The position numbers and the translations under genes were made by a program. Positions 45,727 through 59,462 of a DNA stretch of 64,000 nucleotides are shown one piece after another. Source of the stretch: Corylus avellana (lineage: Eukaryota; Streptophyta; Magnoliopsida; Fagales; Betulaceae); assembly GCF_901000735.1 (NCBI RefSeq), contig NC_081551.1, positions 4,329,420 through 4,393,419 on the forward strand, written 5' to 3'. The notes beneath the pieces are model-generated. The model had not been told where the DNA came from, did not search any database, and worked only from the letters and a program-made list of their open reading frames with translations. How positions within the stretch are numbered: the stretch's first letter is position 1; each line of letters begins with the position of its first letter.

Positions 45727-48700
45727 GCCCTCTATAGCCTGGCCCTTAAATCTCTCAAAATCCCATGCCTAATCATTTCATTTTTATTTTAACAAAGATT
45801 TTCTTTTTAAAATGACATAAATTTCGTCCAACTCAGTTATAAAACCCGAAAAGGTTATGATTTGTAACCGCCCTATTGCAAAAAGATTCAAAATTTAAAC
45901 AAGATCTGGTGAAAGATGTTTATAATTGAAGTGAAAAAGATCATGATCTATCAATCGATTGCAATGAAAAAGATTACCAACTTTTTCATATATATATATA
46001 TATATACCACCGTTTCATGCAAAGGCATCCCCCCACACTGATATAATGATCACAGATTCAGGGAGTGCTTGGATATGCCCACCTTTTCTAACTTGTTGAT
46101 ATGTTTGAAAATTGGAACATTATGTGGTTGTCATGTGCGAAGAGGGGTTTGGGCGGGAATTGGGAAATCTTTTGACACAATAATGTTTGACAAAAAGGTT
46201 CACAATAAACTTTATAATTCTCTCACCCCTCTTTTTCTTGGTATTACAATGTGCTTAGGCTGGTTTATGTAAAAGGTGATTGGGTAATTAATATGTCGAT
46301 TACAAAAAGCCACTACTTATGTAAACAACAGTCATAACTACTTATGATGCTTAATTTGCCTTTGCTTAGTGCATTATCATTGATCTCATTTCCCCCCTTT
46401 TTCTCTTTAGATGAAAAAGGAGGGTGCATTTAAATCAATCAATGAGATTATTTTCCATTTGGGTCGATCTTGATTCAAAGCAAAATGGAGTTCAACATGT
46501 CAGAGCCCTTTGAATAAACTTTAATTATTTCTCAAGAATGAAAACATTAGGCATTTTAATACCTTGCTCTTGTTACTTACTTTGTTTGCAGACTCAAGCA
46601 CATGAATAGGGCATTTGGATGAGGTAATCTTTTAAGATTATTGAGAATTCTTAAAGATTATTTCGTTTGTTTTCACTTATAAAGTGGAGGGAATTGAGCC
46701 AGGTGTGGATGCATATATTCGTCTTGGAGTTTCTTTTATTTTTACGCAAAATTAAATCCAAATAAAAAAGATTGCCCATGCATCTAATAAATTTTTAAAA
46801 CTAAACATATTATTTTGAAACATATAAGCACATGATAGAGAGATTAAAATGTGTTGGTCAAGGTGGTTAAGCCTACAACCTAATTGATTTAATGGCCTCC
46901 CTCATAGTCTTGGCTCTTAAATAAAATGCAAATAATAATGAATAGGAGTTATCTGATATTGTAAATATATATAGGCCATATGTAGATAATGAAAAATCAT
47001 AAGACTTAATTACCTAGGATGCCCTGTGTCTGATAAAATTTAGAATGACAAAGGCAGCATGCATGATGGTGTCCATTTTATTAAGCAATTATATGTCTTA
47101 CTATATCACTTTACAAGGAACTATTTAACATATATTAATTATTATCATATGCATAGGATCTACTTTGATATGCTTTAAATGTTAGAAAATCAAATTAACT
47201 AAGAGGGATCATCTTAATTATGGACTTCCAATTTGACTATTTAAAAGGTAAAATAAGAATCTAGATGACTACCAAGCTTAAACTGTATATTATGTTGGCG
47301 AAATTAAAACATTTGACAATCCTGACAGTTTATATATAGTTTTTATTTTCTATCATTTTTTGTTTAATTTTTAAATAGTTTGTATCAGACAATATTATGC
47401 ACTTGAAGAGAGAAACATATATATGAATATTGTAGGAATAATATGCTTAGGAATAAACCAAATATGAGAATCTCGTATTTTTGTTAATTATATCCAATTT
47501 CTAATCATTCTCATACGTGAGAATAGTCATATTCTTGGAAATGTAGATGCCGCGAAGAATGTTAGATTCTGCAAACCAAACGCCAAATGCATATAATAGA
47601 CGGTGAAAAATCTCCCTTCTTTGTTTCAACGTAAATCTTTTCTTGTAAAATATTTTTACCATTTTTTGCCAATTGGTTGTGCTTGAAAAACTTGGTCAAT
47701 TGTAGAACATTTTTTGTCAACGGTAAAACACCTTATTTTTCACAGAATAGTTTACATTTTTTTTTTCAGCCGTAAAATATTTTCCGTCCACATCTCTCTT
47801 CCCGGCCGGCAAACATGTACACTAAGGTGCATTCCAAAGATTACCCCCTCTTCCACCGGCACAACTCTACCAGAGCCACTCTCACTAACAAAAAATATTC
47901 ACCGGAAAACACTTTTAGTAACGTTTTCAAGAAAATATTTTGATCAGGATAAAACTGTTTATACATCAGAAAATATTTTACATCGAAAGAAACAAAATCC
48001 CATGTTGATTGCTACTCCATTAATTCAGGTTGCAATAATTGTCATTTTTAAGCAGGAATTTGGATCAAATTCTTTGACATCAATAAGTTTTTAAGATTAG
48101 GTATATTTGGTGTCCCAAATCACGGGTGCATACACATGAAAAGAAACTCACAGGTGACCTAATTATTTTTCTTGCTGTCCATATCAGAATGCTCCCGAGA
48201 AACAAACAAAAAGAAAAATAATAATAATAATAATTTTTAGAGAGGTTGGATTAATATAGCATCCGTGGAATTCAAATTATTCTATAATTATATATTGCTG
48301 GTTGAAATTAATAATTAGTTACTGGAGTCACGAGAGATTTCCACGATTTTGGGGTGTGGGGGGGCATCATGGACTTTCACTACTTTAACACATATACGAT
48401 AATTCCAGCTAAAAGTGGAATGAAAATTAATTTGCCATACTTACTACGTTGTCTTCTCATTGTTGTCTAGGATTCCTTAATTAATTAATAACTACAAAAT
48501 TAGCAAAACTAAAAACCGACAACATGTTCCATTAACTAATTAATTATTATCATAATGTGTGGCAAACAAAACAGTTTTTAATCATATATATCAAGCGAAA
48601 ATTACATACATTTTTCATAGATATATTTCAATTCAATAAACTGAAATTATAAAGTAATTCAAACTAATTTTCTCTGTGATAAAACAAGAACGCCATACGT

Positions 48701-49605
48701 GGAAAAAAGAAAAAGAAAAAAGAAAAAAGAAATTATAGTTTCTTGTGGTTGTACTTTAAAGAGCAACAACAAAAAAAAAGAGGCAGTTTTGTCCGAAATG
48801 TACAACCATAGAGACAAGTTGTTTTGTCTGAAATGTACAACCATCAAATGAAGATAATATGATAAAAAAAATATCGTCCAAAGATTGGAGTTGTTATGAT
48901 TAATTACTAGTATTATTATTATAATTAGTAACTAATACTTGTTTAATGCTTTTGAATGCATGGACCAAACTCAAGCTTTTGGGTGTCATCTGTGGTTTTC
49001 ATAATAAAAAAATTATTTATATAAAATTAGAAAAATAGAATAAGAAAAAAAGAAAAAAAAAGAAGAACAGACACACATGAAGATGTACCGTACCCATTTG
49101 GCCAAATTTGAAATCTATAAACAAGATTGCGGCGGCTAACGATTCCCCAAATCTCGCCACCAATCACTCCTAGACATCATACATATTTTTAAGGAAATAA
49201 TAATAATAATAATCATAAAAAAATAAAAACATAAATAAATGAAAGAAAGAAAAATAAATAAATAAATAAAGCATTAATCAGAAAGAAGGGAGCTGACAAA
49301 AATCCAGACCGTTCACTGAGTTGCACCAAACAGTAGATTCTTCGTTCTTGGTTTTACATAAGACGGAAATATCAGACTAAAAGGTACGAGGAAGATACAC
49401 ACTGTAGTGTTTGTTTGATTGGTTTGTTCCAAAGTTCATCAGAAACCCATGGCAGTATATAAAAGGAAATATATATATATATATATATATAAGCATCATT
49501 TTCAATAAAGACTGAAAAAAAGAGCAGAGGCGTTGTTTGTATATGAAGGTATATATGAAAATGAGAAAAAGATCGAAGAGGCTATTATTTACATATAATT
49601 AACAG

Positions 49606-49647
49606 GAAAGAAGAAGAAGAAGAAGAAGAAGAAGAAAAAGAAAAAGC
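49606..49647. repeat. (GAA)n repeat in the VQ 3' flank
   Basis: About ten GAA triplets, interrupted towards the end, 70-110 bases downstream of the VQ stop codon. It could lie in the 3' UTR, where it would be a (TTC)n run in the transcript. Confidence 0.8.
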
Positions 49648-49716
49648 GTGTTAAAGATGGAGAACACCAAGATTTTATGTTCCATGCATCATCTCTCATT
49701 CACATATTGTTTAAGC

Positions 49717-51048
49717 CTAATCTGATGAACAAATCCATGATTCCACCATACCTTCACTTCTGGAAGCCACATTCTCCGGCCCCTTATCTCCATGAAAATC
49801 CGATGAAGAAGCCGCCGAGTAATTCATCTTCCCGTTGTTAACTACCCGCTCTGAGCTACTATAACTTCCGTTGAGCGACCTCAACAGACCTTGATCACCG
49901 CCGCCGTCTCCGCCACCCCAGTTATTCTCGTTTGAAGAAACCATGTTGGGAAGCCCGCCAGTAGTAGTACTGCTCATCATTTGTGTGCGACTCAAGGCAA
50001 ATTCCTCCAAAACATTGGGCGGAATTTCCGAGGAAGCTTGAGCTTGAGCTTGAGGTTTGGAGCCGGATAGCGAGAATTTCGGCTGGGCTTGGAGAAGGGT
50101 CTGGAGGTTGAGAATCGGGTTTTGCATGTTGAGAAGATTCTGCGGCGGCGGCGGCTGCTTCAAGAAGCCTAAAGCAGAAGACAGTTGGTAGTTAATGGAA
50201 GTTGAGTTAGACGCATTGGTGGTGTTTGCATTAGAATTACCTAAAACATCAACCATTGAAGAGCTATGAAATGACGTCATGGGTGGAGGAGCTGAGGAGG
50301 AGGAAGAAGTGGGTGGCGGCGGCTGGATTTTCTGGGCGAAGGGTCTCAAAAGGTAAGGAGGCGGTGGGGGGTCCAAATGCCCTGATCTCAAAGATGATGA
50401 AGCCGAGCCGAAAAGATCAAGCCGGCTTCTTGGTAAAGCCGAGGATGTGAAGGGCGGTGCGGGAATCCCGGTAAATTCCTGAACCATGGCTCGGAAATTC
50501 GTGGTGTCTGTGGTTAGCACGGTGGTGGGTGCACGCCTGGACGCTCTGGACCGCTTCTTCGGGTTTCGAACCGCGTTGCTGTTGTTATTGCCTGGTTGAG
50601 CCGGCGGGGCATTTTCCGGCGCCGGGGGGATCTGTATGTTGGGAAAACCGCCCGGTCTGCTCTGTCCGCCTAATTGATTGGTCAAGAAAGGTTGGTTTTG
50701 GGGAGAGGATGAGGAGGCGGGAGTTATTAGGCCGCCGAGATCGGCGGCATTCGAGTCGGATCTTAGTGTTTTGGGCCAGACCATATCGAGATTTAGAAGC
50801 GAATTCGGGTTTGTGAGATGGACGGAGCGTGGGTCGAAGTAGTTCGATAAAGGGTCGAACATGGAGGAGGAGTGAGTTTCTTGGTGGTGGTGGTGATGTG
50901 GCGGCGGCGACGCCTGGTGTGGTGGGTGGTTAGACAATGAACCGACATGGCTGGATGGGTTCAAGAAGGCGGAGATCGATTCGGCGCGTGAATCGTACTC
51001 CTCATCACCGCCACTGGACGACATACTACCGCTATTACCAGAATCCAT
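49717..51048 (-). CDS. VQ-motif transcriptional cofactor (VQ34-like)
   Basis: An intronless gene of 443 residues with ATG at 51046-51048 and TAG at 49717-49719. Residues 185-194 form the VQ core FRAMVQEFTG (FxxxVQxxTG), followed by IPAPPF. A basic cluster just before it (NPKKRSRASRR, about 162-172) is a probable nuclear localisation signal. The rest is low complexity: a PPPHHHHHH tract near residues 48-55, proline runs and serine-rich stretches. VQ proteins bind group I and IIc WRKY factors through this motif and tune defence, hormone and developmental transcription; some are MAP kinase substrates. GC-rich codon use stands out from the surrounding DNA. A W-box (TTGACC on the sense strand, complement of 51543-51548) lies about 500 bases upstream. 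Its position near SDH2 supports assignment to the VQ34 (At5g65170) lineage, but sequence alone does not prove this. Confidence 0.93.
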   Translation of the reverse strand: MDSGNSGSMSSSGGDEEYDSRAESISAFLNPSSHVGSLSNHPPHQASPPPHHHHHQETHSSSMFDPLSNYFDPRSVHLTNPNSLLNLDMVWPKTLRSDSNAADLGGLITPASSSSPQNQPFLTNQLGGQSRPGGFPNIQIPPAPENAPPAQPGNNNSNAVRNPKKRSRASRRAPTTVLTTDTTNFRAMVQEFTGIPAPPFTSSALPRSRLDLFGSASSSLRSGHLDPPPPPYLLRPFAQKIQPPPPTSSSSSAPPPMTSFHSSSMVDVLGNSNANTTNASNSTSINYQLSSALGFLKQPPPPQNLLNMQNPILNLQTLLQAQPKFSLSGSKPQAQAQASSEIPPNVLEEFALSRTQMMSSTTTGGLPNMVSSNENNWGGGDGGGDQGLLRSLNGSYSSSERVVNNGKMNYSAASSSDFHGDKGPENVASRSEGMVESWICSSD

Positions 51049-51600
51049 GAGAGAATTAAAGAGCAGAAAAAAAGGAAAGACGTAAGGGAGAAAGAGAGAT
51101 GCAGAGAAGATTTTTGCTTACTTACTTACACATACCCATTAAAAACAAAGCATGAGAGAGAGAGAGAGAAAGAAAGAAATCTTTCTGGAAGAAGAAGAGC
51201 TTTCAGAAAGTACCCATGTCTTAAAGGCTCTGATCTGGAACGAGGACAGTGCTTTTGGTTTGTCTTGGAGCAAAAGGGTATGTGAAAAAGAAGAGAAGAG
51301 AATAAACAACCCACGGATCATGAAATTGATGGTTTGCAGAAGAGCTTTGGTTTTTTTTACTATTTATGGGCTTAAGTTGGATTAGGGTTTGAAGGGCTTA
51401 GAGAAATGAGAGAGAGAGAGAAGAGGTGGTTCTCTACCCTTTTCTTCTCTAAAAGAGAGGCTGCTTCTGCCTGCGGTTCCACTCAAAAAGATCAGGGTGG
51501 GGCAGCCATGGAAGAGAGAGAGAGAGAGAGAGAGGCTAAAATGGTCAAAGTAAGTGAGAGTTGTGGTTTTGATTTGCAGTGTGAAAGGAGGAAAAGATAG
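51049..51600 (-). promoter_or_regulatory. VQ gene leader and proximal promoter, CT-rich
   Basis: On the coding strand this region is rich in TCTC tracts (complements of GA runs at about 51152-51172, 51406-51420 and 51510-51535). This is typical of plant 5' leaders and core promoters with pyrimidine patches. The transcription start cannot be placed by eye. Short open frames here are driven by the GA repeats and are not genes. Confidence 0.4.
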
Positions 51601-54600
51601 GAGGTTGAAGGGAGAGCTATTAGAATATTAGAATAATATCATTTTAAAAAATATATATATTAATTAATTTCCAAGTTCAGTCTATATTATATATATATAT
51701 TTTGGAATAATGAGGTGGGCGAGCAACCAAATCAGGCAAGATGGTTGTTGAATGGTATAAACAAAACAGAACCCGCCCATCACCACCGTTACTTTTCAAA
51801 GCCCCTGCAAAAAACAAAAACAAAAACAAAAACTATTTCTAATAAATAAATCTCTATTTTAAAAATTATTTAAAACACTTTTGCCTCTTCCTTTTGGAGT
51901 TAGGTTAAAAGGATGGCCAGAGTAACTACCTCGTTTCACCATCTTCTTTACTGATTACTAATTATTTGGTACCTAAATTAAAATATTGAAAATAATATTA
52001 ATTAATATATTAAAGCTTTGACCAAGTCAGATACCCCCTGGCAAAAACTATTATTTTTTTTTTTATAATATAAGAAATTCTCAGATATCTTGGATTATTA
52101 TTGACGACCCTCAGAGAATCTTTCACAGTCACCCGCAGAAACCATAGGTGGAAAAGAAAAGAAAAGAAAAGAAAAATCACATGCTTATATATTTTCCCTC
52201 CCTCCCTCCCTCCTGGCCTCTCCCTCCCTCTGCTTTTTACCTTAAAATCACTATAATAATAATATTCTTCTTCCAAAAAGAAACCCAAGTACTCAACTGT
52301 ATATATTTTGGAAGAAAGAAGAAGAAAGATGGATGGATGGATGGATCAGTTGAACAACACCTGAGTTCGCTGCAACCATCAAAGCTGAAAAGAAATCGAT
52401 GTTTTTTACTACTGTTTTTTTAATCTTCTTGGGGTAATATTTAATGATATTTTTACTACACAACTTGGGTTCTAAACGTCTTTATCATTCTACGTGTTAT
52501 ATTTATATATATAGATATCCTTTTCCCCCAACCAATGGCCCAAACCCTAACCCTAATAATCGAATTCCCACGTTTTCCAACTCTACACGTAATCTACAAA
52601 GTACTTCTAATCTTTAATAATACACCTTTTCAGTACCCTTTTATCATTTTACAGTTCGCACAGTTACCTTCCCATTTACACATTACATTGTATACGGTCG
52701 AGATCTCCTTAGTTTTAATCAGCCACGTGTACATGCACGTGCCAATTATTGCACTAAACTAAATTACCTAATTATGTGTTATTTTGAAGTTACTTGAACA
52801 TGTAATAAACTGCATTGGTCGGGGGAGTGGTCGGTAAACCCGGCAAACTTTTTCACCTTTTTTTTTTCTTTTTCTTTTATTGGTAAAAAATAGTAAGAAT
52901 ATTTAGTATAAAAAAGTAAAAAAATAAATTACCGAACATGTCGTAGTGTGGGTGGGCACCATCTCCGCCTACTACAAAGGTTGGGTGTTGGATATGAAAA
53001 TGTCTTGGGGGAAAGATGGGACCTCTATCATTTTCAACGAAAGTGTACAGTAGCTCACATGAGGACGCAACACAGAAATGGTAGAAAATGATCTAGGCCA
53101 TTGGATGGACGGGAACCCACTTTTTGTGGCTGGATTGTCATAATTTCGGCTCAATAAATGGCCCCCGAAAGTCTAGGTTGCAGGCATGGCCCTCATGATC
53201 TTACAGTGAGCTTCCATTATTACATGCATCATCATCTTGCTGCAATATATATATATTTATATATATGCACCCTCTAGCTTTGTGGTATAAATTTGTGGTG
53301 CCGGGATAGCGGTTGGAAGAATTTTAGAATAAAGCTAAATCTGATATATGCTCATTCTTCACATGATAAATATAAATCATGGGTGTAGAGCCAAACATTC
53401 TTAAGAGATATAGTATATAGGGGTTTTTCTGTGTCGGGTTGGCAAAATTCTGGGATCATGATTAAATTATTCTTTTAATGTTTTTGTTTGTTTCAGCACA
53501 AAACTTTTTTTTTTTAATAAAGGATTTTTTTTTTTAATTTTAAGGGGCGTAAAATATTGACCTATTTGAAAATATTTTTAGTTGACCAATTAGAAAGATA
53601 AGATTTAAGAAGCGTAAAATTGTTTATACTTGTCATATGTGTAAATTATTAATTTTCAGTTGCGTTCCAAGCACAATTGTAAGAGGGTCCTTTAATATTG
53701 GGCCTATACTCCTGAGCACGTATTCAGCCTGGGGTAAGTGTGCCTAACTCACAATTGTCTGTCCAAATTGTAAAGAATAGATAATTGCACTGGATCTCAA
53801 TCCCACATTCAAAGGCCTTTTATTGCTAAATACTCTTTTGTTTTTTTAGTATCTCTTCTTCGTCATCTTTCTCTTTCTCGGTTGATTTTTTTTTTTTAAT
53901 TAAACACAATTTTTCAGTTGATTTTTTTTTTAATTGTTTTATATTAATATTATTATGTTGTGAATAAAAGTTTATAATTGAATGAAAATATATATAAAAC
54001 AAATATTTGTTGATTTTTCATATGAGATAAAGACTGAAAAAATGTGTTGAGCTAAAATCATTTTTCAGATAACATTTTACACTCAAACAAACGATCCTAA
54101 ACAAAAAATAATAATTGCAACTAAAAACATTTTTTCAACCGAAAGAACGTCCAAACAAATCTGTATAAATTAAATGAGGCTGATCATATATATGCAACTA
54201 ATTATTATAAGGTGAATATGTCTCATTTACTTAGGAAAAAAAAAAGAATATGTCGGATTTGCAGGACCATGATCACATGATGGTCAAACCATATATACAT
54301 TAATCTTACAAGAGAAACAGTATGAGGGTCCGTGACCATGGATGAATGACACCCATTGGTGAATATTTCAAATTCATAATTGAATTTGACAGCCTGGGGG
54401 TGCTGTTATTTCAAAGGATATACTTCTCTTAATTCTCACAAATCTGGCTATATATTCCATCAATTTAATTTCTTTGGCATTATCAGCTAAGCCTACCCAT
54501 TTCGTTGGGGCCAACCTTGTATATATATATATATATATTCATGCTTGGTCACGGACCCGACACCATCCGTTGGTCCCATATATATATATATATTTCATGC

Positions 54601-57600
54601 ATGTTTCATATTATCGGCGGAGGGCGGTGGTGGGGATGCTTTCTGAGAGGGATCGAGGATTGTTCTTGAGCTGTAAAGATGGTAAAGGGAAAAAGGAGAA
54701 GACAATATACATAGCACAATTGCAAAGCTGCTTTGATTTAGAAAGTTGCTTAAAAAGTCATGCTTCTAAAGGAGTCTCTTTAGGAATTACTTGTACTAGC
54801 TATAGCCTTGCTGCATGTTCTATAACGACATTAATTAACTTGATTATTTTAAACGGATTTTTGTGTTCAAACAAATAAAATTAATGCAATATTAACATAT
54901 TAATCAAGAAGAGAAATCATAAAATTCAACATAAAAAAAAAAAAAAAAACTATTAGTTTATATAAATCATGACAGAATATATATAGTTTGCCAAACAATA
55001 TTCCTTAATTAACTATGGCCTTAATAATCTATTAAGTTATCAAATTATCAAGGGCTTAATTAACTTTTCATGCCCCCACTAAAGAGAATTATATATGGAT
55101 CATCTTTCTAATGCTGTTTAAATTAAATAAACTGATTGAAATTTTTATGAAATTATAGTACAAAAACAAAATATTGATTCCCCTGATATATATATTCCCC
55201 AAATCAGAATTTCTTCAACACCACTTAAAAGAATATTTCTCATGTCTTTTCCCTTTTTTTTTTTGTTTAGTTGTTGTTTCTTAGGTGGTTTCCTCTCTGA
55301 TGTTATTCTATGCCACCCATATAGAATCCAAACAAGAAAAGAGGTTGATACGAATCGATGTTCAATATAGCTGTATATCATTTTCCTTACAAGGAAAAAA
55401 TTGGAAAATTAATTATAAAGAAAATTAAGTTAATCAACTCAGATTTTTTTTTTGGCTACATCCTTTAATTTGGTAGATTAATATTTTAAATTTGCCAAAA
55501 TTGTGGTTAAACTCTTGCAGGGGCTTAGAGGCGGCTCAAGGTAAAAGTTAGAAAGACCTTTTTTCTATTTTAATATAATAACATAATAAATTTTTAAATT
55601 CATTCTTCTTTCTTTTTGACTTTTGTTATATATATTATTTTCAACAAATTAACTGCTTGTTAATATAAAAATCAGATTGTTTATGCAATTTTTTGTTCTT
55701 CAGGTGAATTTGATGTAATGTTTTATCAAGAAAAAAAAAAACAATAAATTTATCAAGAGTTCCCTTTTTAGATTGAGTTATTATTATTATTTGTTTTTTT
55801 TTTAAATTTTTTTTCATATCCCGTTTCATATTCTCTACAAAAACATATTTAATAATAGAAAAATACTTATAAAAAATTGTAAATATATACATTGAACATG
55901 CAACAAATAATGGTACTAAAATAGAAATCATTAAAATATAATGTTTATAATAATTAATGAGTAATGGTACTTTTTACAATCATTTTACACCAGCTGACTT
56001 GGCGTATTTTAAATAATTTTTTATGTTACCCACTTAAAAAACAAAAAATGGTAGCCACTTAAAATACATTAGGTCATGCGGTATGAAATTAGAGTGATAA
56101 ATGGGTGTAAATAGTATCATTACTCTTAAAACAATAAAACTTAACACTATTAGAGTAGATACAAACTACCCCAATACCATCCAATCACTCCAATACGTGG
56201 CAATAATCATATAGTCATACGTCTAACATGTGACAATTATTAAGTAACCAGGAACCATTTGCAAAGAGCTTTCCCTTAAAAGAGGCTTATATGCCCATAT
56301 ATGTACAACTTTCCCAGTCTCTACACACACACTCTTCCTTTTACAGAAACACCCATTCTCTTCTCCTTCTCTACCACTCTTTTCATTTAATTTTTTGGCA
56401 AAGAATCATTTACTGACTTAAACATCAAAGCTTTTCTGGTCCTCTGGGATTGGCAATTTATGGTGACTTTCTCTTGTTTTGTAAAAGCCCCATCTCTTGT
56501 CCGATTGTCCATAAATTTACATCAACAACTATGATGATAAGCGGTCGAAATTCAAAACAACAATTAACTAAAATCAACGGCTTATGATCATAGATAGCAT
56601 GTGAATGTAGGGGAGAAAATATATAAACTAAGAAAGAAACGAAAAGTGAGATAATATATTGACAGAACAAAAAGAAAAAATTAGAAATGATCGAAGTAAA
56701 GAAGAGGAAAAACAAATACAAAAAGAAATCACATTGACACATGCATGTAATATCACCATTTTTTTTTCTTTCTTTCTAAACCCTTGTAGTATGCCATGTT
56801 GCATTCTCACACGCATTTTTCTAAAGTCTTTTTTTTTTTTTTTTCATAGATTTTTTTTATTAGATCAGTATTCACTCCAGATAGCGTTAAATCTTAAGCT
56901 ATGCAAAGTATATAGGAGGATTAGTTATGGAAGGCCATAAAGTGAGAGGATGGCGGCCGCTCCACCTTTGATACCTAAGTCAGATTTCAGATAGAGTATA
57001 GTAATGTATGATGACAAAAAATCTCGGAGAGTGTAAAACATGTTAGAGGAGGCAGTAGAAAAAATAATAGAAGCTTCTTCTTCGTTTGTTTCTTTGTTTT
57101 TTTTTTCTTCCTATTTTATTATTACCCATTTACCTTTGTAAAGAAGAAATCAGCGGATGGATGGGATTTTGGGCAATGTAGTGATTGGCAATGTGGGCCA
57201 AATTAAGAATAAATCAAAGCTGAATTTTCTTGATGAAGGACTACCTAACCCCAATATTCAATTTTAAGGTCTATTTCTAGAACCCCTCCATACGTATTTG
57301 ATTAGACACCACTTGGCCTTTGCTTCTATTTTTTCCTTTCTTTTTGACTTCATTGTTAAAAATTGCTCCCAAATGAATTGAATGCCGCTCCCTTTGCTAA
57401 AATTTTAGAATATATATACTCTCAAACTCCATATTCTCTCAAACTTACGAGGTAATTTATAATATTTTAATTGTAATGTATTTTATTTGTACAAAAAATG
57501 AGAAAAATATTCTTACAAAAATTTAGAAAGAATATTAAAAAAAATAAAAAAAATAGTGTTCTCTAAGGTAGTCATCAGACCCAAGGCCACAGCCACTATG

Positions 57601-58065
57601 TTTTTTTAAAAATAAAAATAGAGAGGTATATTGCAGCTTTCTGGTAGTTCAAGAAAAGAGAGACTGTTTTAATTGAAAATTTAAAAAAACATTGTAAATT
57701 GTCTAGCAGTTCGAGGGTACGTGTACTTTTTTCAGAAAAAATTTGTTTTTTCTTTTCAAAATAAAAATATTAACAAATAACTCAAATACAAAACCCTCAT
57801 TTTCATTTCTATGTGGTACCAAAACACGCTTTCAAACTAAAAACACACACCAAACAAATGGAGCCCCTAATTTTTGATTATGTAATTGAATACGTCAAGA
57901 AGGGGAAGGTTTGCTTATTAATTTTCAACAAAAGTAGTCGGTGTTTATGGATGAAAAATACACAAAGATATTAAGCTTGGTATAAAGTTGCAGATTTATG
58001 ATTGTGGTTGCTTGGTATGGAATAGACCACCTTGGTATATTCTGAATTGAACGTTGAATCTTCAA

Positions 58066-58069
<4 letters not shown>

Positions 58070-58103
<34 letters not shown>
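58070..58103. repeat. (CT)n microsatellite
   Basis: A CT run of about 33 bases in the spacer upstream of SDH2. Confidence 0.85.
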
Positions 58104-58107
<4 letters not shown>

Positions 58108-58271
58108 AACATTTCCTCCTTCAATTGCAGTCCACTAAAATGCAGTAACAAGACAAAACACCTCCATTCTTTCACACTTTCCACCTCAAGTTTATGTATT
58201 AGGCAGGCCCTAAAAGCCGTACACTTCGAACAGTTACATCACAACTCACCAATTTCTCTTTCCTTTTTTTT

Positions 58272-58302
<31 letters not shown>

Positions 58303-58538
58303 AAAATTATTTTAGTTATCAATTTTTTCAAACATGTCCATTTCACTTTCTATTTAAGGTATTTAATTTTATTTATTTTGTTGAAGTAGCTAGCCAAACT
58401 TGGGTAATTCTTCATTCAAATTTGCATCATTTGACTAATCGGGTGTGAATCGAATGCTACAAATACTTTGAAAAACGTTGGAGGTAGTCCAATTTTTACA
58501 ACAATTTCTTTACAAATTGATGTTTCTGTTGATAATTA

Positions 58539-58698
58539 AGGCCATGTTTGTTTGCATCTTAATTTGTTTTCTATTTTCAAGATAAATACATGAACAAAAA
58601 ACTCAAAACATTAAAGAATTTTCACCTTTATATCACACCCGAACACATTTTCAAATTAAGAAAGAAAAAAAAAAAAAACACAATAACAAACATACCCT
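58539..58698. mobile_element. Possible small MITE
   Basis: It begins AGGCCATGTTTGTTTG and ends AACAAACATACCC, giving imperfect inverted ends around AT-rich DNA of about 160 bp. No clear target duplication. Confidence 0.35.
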
Positions 58699-59180
58699 GA
58701 GAGTTTATAGTTGACAAATCAATTACTAACTAATCAAATTATGATAAGAAAATTTGTAGTATGATTAAGTTGTAGGATTGGCCGTAACGCCACTCCTTGT
58801 AGATATGTTGTATCTTTTAATTTCTTTTATTGGGTGATAACATAGCACATGAAGGCTGCTCAGCTTTAGCTTGTTTTGCTCTTAAACCTAAACTTAATCA
58901 ATGGATTTGATATGAAAGTGATATAAAGAGCGAGCATAATTTTCATGACAAGAATGTAATCACGATTAACAAGGAAAAATTGAAGGAGAAGTTGCCCCAC
59001 CCCCACCTAACAGCCAAAAGTTTTAGGAGGGCCATTTTCTGGCTTTTAGGAAAAGTTTCCAATCAATTGAATCATATTGGCTAATTCTAACCAAACCCTA
59101 TCTCTAACTGCTTCCATTTTTGTGTTCTTTATGGATCTCTCTCTCTCTCTGTCTCTCTACAGTTAATTTCGTGTTGATTT

Positions 59181-59462
59181 TCAGATAAAGTCAGATACTT
59201 GTGGCTTGGCCTTAGCCTCCTTCCTGCCCAAGAGGCCCCCATTTTCAGGCTTGGGTAAAACCCTGTTAAAGTCTACCTTACGGAGGTGGTCCATTGGTTT
59301 CCTGGTCCATAACTTCCTGTCCTTTAAACCTAAATCTGTGGTAGAATTTGACGGTTGACTAGTCTTGCATGTCTGCAGCACCTGATCCAATGCTCTGACT
59401 ATCCAATAATTAGTTGACAAATGCCAGCACCACAGCTGCCGCCATGTTACTGTGTCTGCCAC
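59181..59462 (-). CDS. Open frame of 93 codons, unrecognised, doubtful
   Basis: An open frame with fairly balanced base composition, ending with a basic segment (LLGRKEAKAKPQVSDFI). It has no ATG near its beginning, and the upstream limit is a GTG. It resembles no family I know. It could be a terminal exon fragment of a minus-strand gene or chance coding potential in a less AT-rich island. Confidence 0.15.
   Translation of the reverse strand: MADTVTWRQLWCWHLSTNYWIVRALDQVLQTCKTSQPSNSTTDLGLKDRKLWTRKPMDHLRKVDFNRVLPKPENGGLLGRKEAKAKPQVSDFI

Larger units (their letters stand above)
42191..49716. other. Gene-free intergenic region before the VQ gene
   Basis: Only AT-rich DNA, poly-A/T runs and microsatellites are visible. 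Open frames here are short, A/T-driven and without domains. Bases 45400-45640 are less AT-rich but show no recognisable product. The final part (49500-49716) probably contains the 3' UTR of the VQ gene. Confidence 0.4.
51601..59180. other. Gene-free spacer between VQ and SDH2
   Basis: AT-rich spacer with poly-T tracts, TA runs and an ATGGATGG run at about 52328. A promoter-like stretch at about 56270-56400 (TATATGCCCATATATG, then a CT/CA-rich leader-like segment) has no recognisable coding sequence downstream. Many short open frames at T-rich tracts are not supported as genes. Confidence 0.4.

Noticed and set aside
50529..50816. 95-codon frame opposite the VQ gene
   Set aside because: Antisense to a GC-rich coding region, with no independent support.
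52541..52557. Telomere-type repeat AAACCCTAACCCTAA
   Set aside because: Only about two units. Such short telo-box motifs are common in plants and do not indicate an interstitial telomere.
53222..53250. miR172-like string near GCATCATCATCTTGCTGC
   Set aside because: The order of words does not match mature miR172 or its star strand, and no foldback arm was found.
54474..54878. 134-codon plus-strand open frame
   Set aside because: It contains YIYIYIY runs from TA microsatellites and starts at a non-ATG codon. No protein family is suggested.
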